Below are positions 7,684 to 11,715 of a stretch of DNA of 11,715 nucleotides, piece after piece. This stretch comes from Holosporales bacterium (lineage in GTDB: Bacteria > Pseudomonadota > Alphaproteobacteria > Caedimonadales > UBA9215): positions 1 to 11,715 of the forward strand of contig DOCA01000181.1 of NCBI GenBank assembly GCA_003503995.1, written 5' to 3'. Under the pieces are notes generated by a model. That model saw nothing but the letters and a program-made list of their open reading frames with translations, was not told the DNA's origin and did not search any database. Made by a program: the position numbers and the translations under genes. The stretch's first letter is position 1, and the number at the start of each line of letters is the position of its first letter.

Positions 7684-8487
7684 TTATACACCGAGTACAT
7701 TACGCATATTATATAAACCCGGTTCTTGGGTCACGACCCACTTTGCGGCTCTTACCGCTCCCATGGCAAAAACAGCTCGCTTTAGGGCTCTGTGGGACAA
7801 AGTAATCATTTCCTCTGATGACGCAAAAAGAGCGCTATGGTCCCCTGCAACACCGCCGCCTCGAAGAGTAGCAAAACCAATATCACCAGCTTTTCGCTCT
7901 TTTTGTTGTTCTCCATGGCGATCAAAAGAAGCGACAGAGTCAAAAGGGACTCCTCGGCCCCGCGCTGCAAAATCGCCCAAGGTCAAGGCAGTTCCTGAAG
8001 GGGCATCCTTTTTATGTCGATGATGCATTTCAAGGATTTCAATATCAAAATCGTCTTCTAAAAGAGCCGCTGTTTTTTCCACCAAAGCATTCAAAACCGT
8101 GATACCAAGGCTCATATTCGTGTCATAAACCACAGGCACAGCACGGGCTAATGTTTCCATCAACAGGTGATCATCCCGAGTTAAACCCGTTGTTCCAATC
8201 ACAAGAGGCGTTTGCATTTCAAGGGCTTTCTCTAAAAACGTAGCCGTTGCCGTCGGCAGAGTAAAATCAATCATCACATCAGCCTTTTGAAAGGCCTTAG
8301 ACAAATCACTTTGATAGATTGCCGATGAATATAAAGGCGTAAGCATGCCAAGACTTTTTCCCTCAAGATCATGACCTGGGCGCACCAGTGCTGAACTCAA
8401 AAGCGTTTGATTATCTTCACAAACAACTCTCACAAGCTCTTGGCCCATACGGCCATTTGCCCCTAAAACACCAATATGACAAACCAT
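7684..8487 (-). CDS. dapB: 4-hydroxy-tetrahydrodipicolinate reductase
   Basis: 267 residues from the chosen start (E. coli DapB has 273). It reduces the dihydrodipicolinate-stage intermediate with NAD(P)H in the diaminopimelate/lysine pathway, in the cytoplasm, supplying peptidoglycan and lysine. The Rossmann loop GANGRMG is at 9-15, FTLPTATATF and GTTGL are in the cofactor region, and the signature EMHHRHKKDAPSGTA is at 153-167 with the catalytic His155 and Lys159. The ATG at 8487 is preferred to an in-frame ATG at 8511: AAGGAA lies 7 bases before it, and the upstream ATG overlaps a -10 element. Diaminopimelate synthesis implies the organism makes peptidoglycan. A mobile repeat ends about 50 bp upstream of the start. 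Confidence 0.96.
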   Translation of the reverse strand: MVCHIGVLGANGRMGQELVRVVCEDNQTLLSSALVRPGHDLEGKSLGMLTPLYSSAIYQSDLSKAFQKADVMIDFTLPTATATFLEKALEMQTPLVIGTTGLTRDDHLLMETLARAVPVVYDTNMSLGITVLNALVEKTAALLEDDFDIEILEMHHRHKKDAPSGTALTLGDFAARGRGVPFDSVASFDRHGEQQKERKAGDIGFATLRGGGVAGDHSALFASSEEMITLSHRALKRAVFAMGAVRAAKWVVTQEPGLYNMRNVLGV

Positions 8488-8510
8488 AAAATAATTCCTT
8501 GTTTTGCTCA

Positions 8511-8519
8511 TTTATAGCA
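8511..8519 (-). promoter_or_regulatory. Extended -10 promoter of dapB
   Basis: On the minus strand TGC-TATAAA (8511-8519) is an extended -10 element, with TATAAA matching consensus at 5 of 6. The expected start of transcription is near 8504, giving a leader of about 17 bases to the ATG at 8487. No good -35 exists at 17 bp: the position (8534-8539) reads TAGAGG and spans the edge of the mobile repeat that begins at 8538. Confidence 0.5.
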
Positions 8520-8537
8520 TAAGACAACTCAACCCTC

Positions 8538-8720
8538 TATAGGAACCTCTGCAAAAGGGCTAAACGACGTGGTTTTGCAGCCCTGAGAGAAAGAAGTGAA
8601 GTGAGCCAAAGAATCAGAGACGATGTGGAAACGTAAGCATACCTTTAGTATGTGCGTCCCTTGATAAGTCGAGCCTTTGCTTTTTTATCGCCAAAAGAGC
8701 CTTTCGCAGAGGTTTCTATA
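8538..8720 (+). mobile_element. MITE-like element, family A copy 1 (183 bp)
   Basis: The ends are imperfect terminal inverted repeats: TATAGGAACCTCTGC (8538-8552) against GCAGAGGTTTCTATA (8706-8720), extending inward to about 21 bp with two mismatches. It has no credible coding capacity. Internal stems include CTGCAAAA/TTTTGCAG (8549-8556 with 8573-8580) and CATAC/GTATG (8638-8642 with 8648-8652). A near-identical copy lies in inverted orientation at 9065-9231, with four substitutions and one length change: 19 bases at 8606-8624 replace 3 bases there. The TATA at both ends suggests insertion at TA, as with IS630-type and some IS5-type transposases; the parent family is not determined. The left end reaches the -35 region of dapB. 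Confidence 0.88.
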
Positions 8721-8797
8721 AATGATTTGATAGAGCTGCTTAGACTATGTTAGGATTTTTAAAACTCCCCACAGTAACAAACAATGAAGGGCCTCAC

Positions 8798-9061
8798 ATG
8801 TTTAAAGCCATTAAGATTATTTTATCGGTCCTCATTGCTCTGATGGTAACTGTTTTTGCCGTTAAAAATAGCCATGTCGTCGCCATTGACCTGTGGCCCC
8901 TGCCCTTGCAATTTAAGTTGACTTTATCTCTTGTTCTTATTGGTACCTTTGCCGTTGGCGCTCTTTCTGGTGGTCTTCTCGTGTGGATTTCCCAGATCAG
9001 CAAGCGCTTTTTAAAGCCCACTGAAAAATCCTCTCAACACACTCTTCCAAAAGACTTATAG
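8798..9061 (+). CDS. Small two-helix inner-membrane protein, LapA (DUF1049) domain
   Basis: 87 residues from the ATG at 8798, which has GAAGGG 6 bases upstream; an in-frame ATG at 8747 lacks a ribosome site. Transmembrane helices are at about 5-22 and 41-65. Between them, FAVKNSHVVAIDLWPLPLQF follows the LapA-domain pattern (F-x-x-x-N-x-x-x-V-x-x-x-x hydrophobic loop, then a Gly-rich second helix with GALSGGLL). In E. coli, LapA-type proteins work with LapB in controlling lipopolysaccharide synthesis; small stand-alone members are widespread and mostly uncharacterised. The C-terminal tail (from residue 66) is basic and probably cytoplasmic. No lapB is next to it. The gene is bracketed by inverted mobile repeats, the right one starting 3 bases after its stop. 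Confidence 0.8.
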   Translation: MFKAIKIILSVLIALMVTVFAVKNSHVVAIDLWPLPLQFKLTLSLVLIGTFAVGALSGGLLVWISQISKRFLKPTEKSSQHTLPKDL

Positions 9062-9064
9062 GAC

Positions 9065-9231
9065 TATAGAAACCTCTGCGAAAGGCTCTTTTGGCGATAA
9101 AAAAGCAAAGGCTCGACTTATCAAGGGACGCACATACTAAAGATATGCTTACGTTTCCACGTTCTCGCTTCACTTCTTTCTGTCAGGGCTGCAAAACCAC
9201 GTCGTTTAGCCCGTTTGCAGAGGTTCCTATA
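9065..9231 (-). mobile_element. MITE-like element, family A copy 2 (167 bp, inverted)
   Basis: This is the reverse complement of the element at 8538-8720, about 97% identical outside one 16-bp length difference. Terminal repeats are TATAGAAACCTCTGC (9065-9079) and GCAGAGGTTCCTATA (9217-9231). It starts 3 bases after the stop of the LapA-domain gene. Its outer TATA (9228-9231) is shared with the next palindromic element. Together with that element and a terminator it accounts for almost all of the 323-bp gene-free stretch 9062-9384. Confidence 0.88.
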
Positions 9232-9333
9232 GTCGATTCAATAAAATCCCAGACGTCGTTTTTGCACTCCTAAACTATGAAGTATAGTCATCGTCGCTGG
9301 TGCCTAGACTGGAACTTTATTGAATCGACTATA
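9228..9333. mobile_element. Palindromic MITE-like element, family B (106 bp)
   Basis: The ends are a perfect inverted repeat, TATAGTCGATTCAATAAA (9228-9245) against its complement (9316-9333), extending with scattered mismatches to about 27 bp. One more base outside on each side also pairs. The core holds a small ACTAT/ATAGT stem and no gene. Its sequence is unrelated to family A, but it also begins and ends in TATA. It overlaps the end of the neighbouring family A copy by those four bases, which fits one element having inserted at the TA boundary of the other. Confidence 0.8.
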
Positions 9334-9349
9334 GCTCTCTTGAGGATAT

Positions 9350-9379
9350 AAAAAAGGCGACAGTCCCCTGCCGCCTTTT
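9350..9379 (-). terminator. Rho-independent terminator of the secretin/TPR transcription unit
   Basis: On the minus strand GGCG-G-CAG, loop GGGA, CTG-T-CGCC (9356-9375) is followed by TTTTTT (9350-9355). The stem is preceded by AAAA, which can lengthen it. It starts 10 bases past the stop at 9385 and closes the minus-strand unit that enters from the right edge. Confidence 0.88.
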
Positions 9380-9384
9380 CTTCT

Positions 9385-10539
9385 TTATATTGTGTAGCTC
9401 GTTCTTTGAAAACGAAACTTAAAAAAAGCATCCCATAACTCGGTAGGCATATTTTCAGGGCGCTCCATGAAAAAGGAGCAAGGTAGCTGCATAAATCCCA
9501 CACCAGGACAAATCTCAATAGAAGCAGCTCTTAAACTTGCTGCAATAAACCAGATATTTTTGCCTGAAGTAATTTTCACACAATATTCCTTTAAAGAAAG
9601 ATCTCCATAAACAACTAGATTCGACAAAGTAGAGACCGAAAATCCTTTTTCTAAGCATAACGATTTATCCGTATAAATTCCTGACGAAGTCAATGTAGAA
9701 TCAATGAAAAACAATCCACCAAAGACAAGGGGAAGAGCCTTTTTTAAGGAAAGCAAAGATACTTTATCTGGCCCAACATAAAAAGGCATATTCTCACTAG
9801 CTACGTAATCCATTTGAGAAGAATCAATATATCCATCACTAAGTAATATTGATTTTGGTGCAACTTTCTCTAAAGAAGGATATTTTTCAGAATGCGTTTC
9901 TCTATCTAAACACCTCTCGGCCAAAAGAGAAAGAGCCTCTTCTTTTTGAACCGTAATGCTATCATCTGAGATCCCGACAAGATAATCCAAGAGCTTCAAT
10001 GGTTCATTTAAACCCGCTATGGATATTCGAGAAGCAAAACCAGTCATTGTAAGATTGCCATAAGCTGACCCTTCCGGTAGAATGAGTGCAAAGGGCATAT
10101 AGCCTATGTACCCCTTGATTTGCAAAGCCTCATCGCCTTCGACATGGACAAATTTTTCCCAATACCCTGTGCCGCCACTGGCCTGAAATTCTTTGCCATC
10201 TTCGACATCTGCGTCCAGAATATAATAGGTATTTTTCCCTGAAAAGAGAGGCGTTCTTTTAACAACAGCCCTTAAATGATCAGCGTCTCGAAAATGAACT
10301 TCGACATCTCCACCTTTTACCGTAAAGGATTGCTTTAGAGAAATAGCACGAGGCAATGGAGAAAAATCAATTCTTGAAAATAAATCTCCAATACCTCTAC
10401 TGGGTGCTGAAAATGTTTCCTGAGCGGGAGAAAGAGTTCTTAAAGTCTGCCCTTGGAGGGATATTTTAGAGGCCTTAACGGCTTGCGGAAAGGTGTGCCA
10501 TTCAAGGCAATATGAGCCTGATTTGATTGAAAAAACCAC
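9385..10539 (-). CDS. Uncharacterised protein, C-terminal frame of a frameshifted TPR gene
   Basis: The frame is open for 384 codons if a GTG at 10539 is counted, but that GTG has no ribosome site and no signal peptide follows. It lies inside the upstream TPR frame (10440-10790). Adding one T to the T6 run at 10527-10532 fuses the two into one protein of 468 residues, with the signal peptide supplied upstream. Content: a polar linker (about 25-65), then a long region rich in predicted beta-strands (VKGGDVEVHFRDADHLRAVV; ILDADVEDGKEF; YIGYMPFALILPEGS). A helical, charged stretch around 190-225 follows, then more mixed strands, ending in FFKFRFQRTSYTI. I recognise no domain or catalytic motif. 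Placement after a secretin suggests an envelope or secretion-linked role, as inference only. An intrinsic terminator follows. Confidence 0.65.
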   Translation of the reverse strand: MVFSIKSGSYCLEWHTFPQAVKASKISLQGQTLRTLSPAQETFSAPSRGIGDLFSRIDFSPLPRAISLKQSFTVKGGDVEVHFRDADHLRAVVKRTPLFSGKNTYYILDADVEDGKEFQASGGTGYWEKFVHVEGDEALQIKGYIGYMPFALILPEGSAYGNLTMTGFASRISIAGLNEPLKLLDYLVGISDDSITVQKEEALSLLAERCLDRETHSEKYPSLEKVAPKSILLSDGYIDSSQMDYVASENMPFYVGPDKVSLLSLKKALPLVFGGLFFIDSTLTSSGIYTDKSLCLEKGFSVSTLSNLVVYGDLSLKEYCVKITSGKNIWFIAASLRAASIEICPGVGFMQLPCSFFMERPENMPTELWDAFFKFRFQRTSYTI

Positions 10540-10790
10540 ACTGCTGCATCTTGAATTCTACCCTCTAGATGTGATATATGTCCTAAGTTATAAAATGCTT
10601 TTACAACCAGCATTTTATCGTCAGTAAACACCGCCGCAGAAAAACATTTCTTTGCTTGATGATAATTTCCTGCTTTTCGAAGAACGACGCCTTCATCATA
10701 AAATTCTTGATCTGTGTGCCTAAGGCCATCACTTGCCTGAGAGAGGCTTATAAAAACCCCAAAGAAAAGGGCTAAAATCTTTTTCATCAT
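10440..10790 (-). CDS. Exported TPR protein, N-terminal frame of a frameshifted gene
   Basis: 116 codons beginning with a signal peptide (MMKK, hydrophobic 5-16, likely cleavage after SQA at 17-19). Two TPR units follow: about 29-58 (EFYDEGVVLRKAGNYHQAKKCFSAA in pattern) and about 64-88 (AFYNLGHISHLEGRIQDAAVWFF). After FF (86-87) the frame runs into a Pro/Arg/Lys-rich tail without repeat character and stops. The other frame continues openly for over 350 codons, so the gene is probably broken at or near the T6 run (10527-10532) rather than naturally short. The start lies 47 bases after the secretin stop, with TAGGAG about 11 bases upstream, so it is in the same operon. If expressed as is, the product would be a short periplasmic two-TPR protein. 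Confidence 0.7.
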   Translation of the reverse strand: MMKKILALFFGVFISLSQASDGLRHTDQEFYDEGVVLRKAGNYHQAKKCFSAAVFTDDKMLVVKAFYNLGHISHLEGRIQDAAVWFFQSNQAHIALNGTPFRKPLRPLKYPSKGRL

Positions 10791-10837
10791 TTTTCCATAA
10801 ACTCCTATTTGATTGAATAACTACAAAATCGTCCCAG

Positions 10838-11185
10838 CTAGAATTGTAACGGTCTTGGATCTTGTGTAAAGCCCTGATAAGCAGTTTTATCGGCTCGGGA
10901 AATGCTAGTATCTTCATAGAAAGGCTCATCATCATTTTCAATAATAGTTGCCCGCAAAAAAATCACCAACTCCGTTACGGTGCGATCATTGGATTTCCCC
11001 TTAAAGAGCTCTCCCAACACGGGCACATCCTCAATTTCAGGTACACCGTCCCGCTCATTGCTCGAGCGTTCTTCCATTAATCCGCCCACAACAACGATCT
11101 CACCAGAATTCATAGAGAGAATCGAGCTCACGCACTTGAACTTCAGGCACAAGGGACTGCAAAGCTTGGTTGGAAGCGATACCAA
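10838..11185 (-). CDS. mshL: MshL/PilQ-like secretin, C-terminal frame (gene split by frameshift)
   Basis: The convincing part starts near 11121 with SILSMNSGEIVVVGGLMEE, the conserved end of the secretin domain, followed by VPVLGELFKGKSNDRTVTELVIFLRATII, the classic C-terminal strands of bacterial secretins. A 30-residue tail then ends at 10838. The residues before SILSM (MVSLPTKLC...) are out-of-frame reading of the upstream half, so the GTG at 11185 is not a real start. The upstream frame ends RELDS then LYEFW-stop. Family members read RE(M/L)DS followed directly by such a SxL-GGL stretch, so the two frames were one gene. A remnant or assembly error is more likely than two proteins. Confidence 0.78.
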   Translation of the reverse strand: MVSLPTKLCSPLCLKFKCVSSILSMNSGEIVVVGGLMEERSSNERDGVPEIEDVPVLGELFKGKSNDRTVTELVIFLRATIIENDDEPFYEDTSISRADKTAYQGFTQDPRPLQF

Positions 11186-11715
11186 CGGCCGGATCTGGGA
11201 CTTCTCTCGAGATTTGTGAAATGGTAGGCCTCAACGTCATAATAATCCGCCCATTTTCACTGATGCTAGGATGCACATACATCATCAACCCAATGGGAAC
11301 GGTTTTCACATCGCTTGAATAATAGGTCCGTTCTTGCTTATCATAATAGCTGTGCTCTCGGGTGTAGTTCAGCTTGAAATACACCTTATTTTTAGCGACC
11401 TTTAAAACAGCTGGGTTGTTATTCATCACTGTTAAACGCGGATTAGAGAGCGTTCTCACGGTCCCAAAATGGTTGAGCAAACTCAAAAGTCCCGTGATTT
11501 TTTGAGCATTTCCCCCAAGGGTAAAGACATTACGAGGCGGTGGTAAAAGTTCATTTAAATGCCCTGGTGTAGCAATATCTCCCAAAGGCATCTGCAGGAC
11601 AAAATCCCCCTTCAGCGCATTCCAATTAATACCTGTTTTAAACTGATCCTTAAGATTAACCTCGACAATTTTAGCTTCAATCAATACTTGCCGTTCAACA
11701 CTTTTTTGCAAAACA
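11100..11715 (-). CDS. mshL: MshL/PilQ-like secretin, upstream frame (enters from the right edge)
   Basis: The frame is open to the window edge, so the N-terminal domains of the secretin lie outside. Visible parts are RQVLIEAKIVEVNLKDQFKT followed by GINW, the start of the secretin core; LLNHFGTVRTLSNPRLTVMN; then VPIGLMMYVHPSISENGRI and IMTLRPTIS, the membrane-spanning strands. This order matches MSHA-type pilus secretin MshL and relatives, which form the outer-membrane ring for type IV pili or type II-like secretion. After RELDS the frame runs into five unrelated residues and a TGA at 11100-11102, while the expected sequence continues one frame over. The disruption lies in the short TC repeat TCTCTCT (11114-11120, minus strand). 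No inner-membrane ATPase or pilin is in view, so the system's integrity cannot be judged. Confidence 0.82.
   Translation of the reverse strand, partial: VLQKSVERQVLIEAKIVEVNLKDQFKTGINWNALKGDFVLQMPLGDIATPGHLNELLPPPRNVFTLGGNAQKITGLLSLLNHFGTVRTLSNPRLTVMNNNPAVLKVAKNKVYFKLNYTREHSYYDKQERTYYSSDVKTVPIGLMMYVHPSISENGRIIMTLRPTISQISREVPDPAVGIASNQALQSLVPEVQVRELDSLYEFW

Noticed and set aside
8747..8797. Longer start (8747) for the LapA-domain protein.
   Set aside because: No ribosome site there, and the added 17 residues lack family character; the ATG at 8798 has GAAGGG at good spacing and begins the transmembrane helix normally.
9091..9273. Possible 60-aa gene on the plus strand.
   Set aside because: It lies across the two mobile repeats, starts with TTG, has no ribosome site, and is not preserved as a frame in the other MITE copy.
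9288..9518. Possible 76-aa gene on the minus strand.
   Set aside because: It runs from inside the next gene's 3' end through the terminator into the family B palindrome; out-of-frame reading of known features.
1..11715. tRNA, rRNA or CRISPR array.
   Set aside because: I scanned the intergenic stretches and saw no cloverleaf-like, rRNA-like or regularly spaced repeat pattern. The only repeats are the inverted MITE-type elements.

Overview
The window looks like chromosomal DNA of a moderately AT-rich alphaproteobacterium, most plausibly one living inside a eukaryotic cell (Holosporales/Rickettsiales-like). The evidence is the alphaproteobacterial look of ClpX, Lon and the cyclopropane synthase, short palindromic mobile repeats, several apparently broken genes, and many Sec-exported proteins with eukaryote-facing features. 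The lineage is inferred from protein style only.

Region 1 (1-2218, minus strand) is proteolysis housekeeping: clpX with its own terminator, followed by the 5' part of lon, which leaves the left edge. clpP is not beside clpX; the next gene upstream is a divergent lipase. Region 2 (2462-6273) holds three genes for secreted proteins. The first is a class-3 lipase split by a one-base frameshift in a run of five C. The second is a Sel1/TPR-repeat protein whose exported N-terminus resembles a SUMO-interacting motif flanked by basic clusters. The third is a small Cys-rich protein of unknown function. Hairpins separate the convergent pairs.

Region 3 (6302-8487, minus strand) is dapB followed by cfa, so diaminopimelate/lysine synthesis and membrane lipid modification; they are probably co-transcribed. 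Region 4 (8488-9384) is repeat-dominated. Two nearly identical 167-183 bp MITE-like elements lie in inverted orientation around a small LapA-domain membrane protein gene. A second, unrelated palindromic element (106 bp) abuts the right copy and shares its terminal TATA. The left copy reaches into the -35 region of dapB.

Region 5 (9350-11715, minus strand) is one transcription unit ending in a strong terminator: an MshL/PilQ-like secretin entering from the right edge, then an exported TPR protein fused out of frame to a long uncharacterised region. Both genes carry frameshifts.

The main points are three frame-disrupted genes, all for exported or envelope proteins, while the five housekeeping or metabolic genes (lon as far as seen, clpX, cfa, dapB and lapA-like) are open; the inverted MITE pair; and the SUMO-interacting-like motif. 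The breaks fit erosion of surface or effector genes in a host-restricted genome. Sequencing indels could mimic at least the two homopolymer cases.
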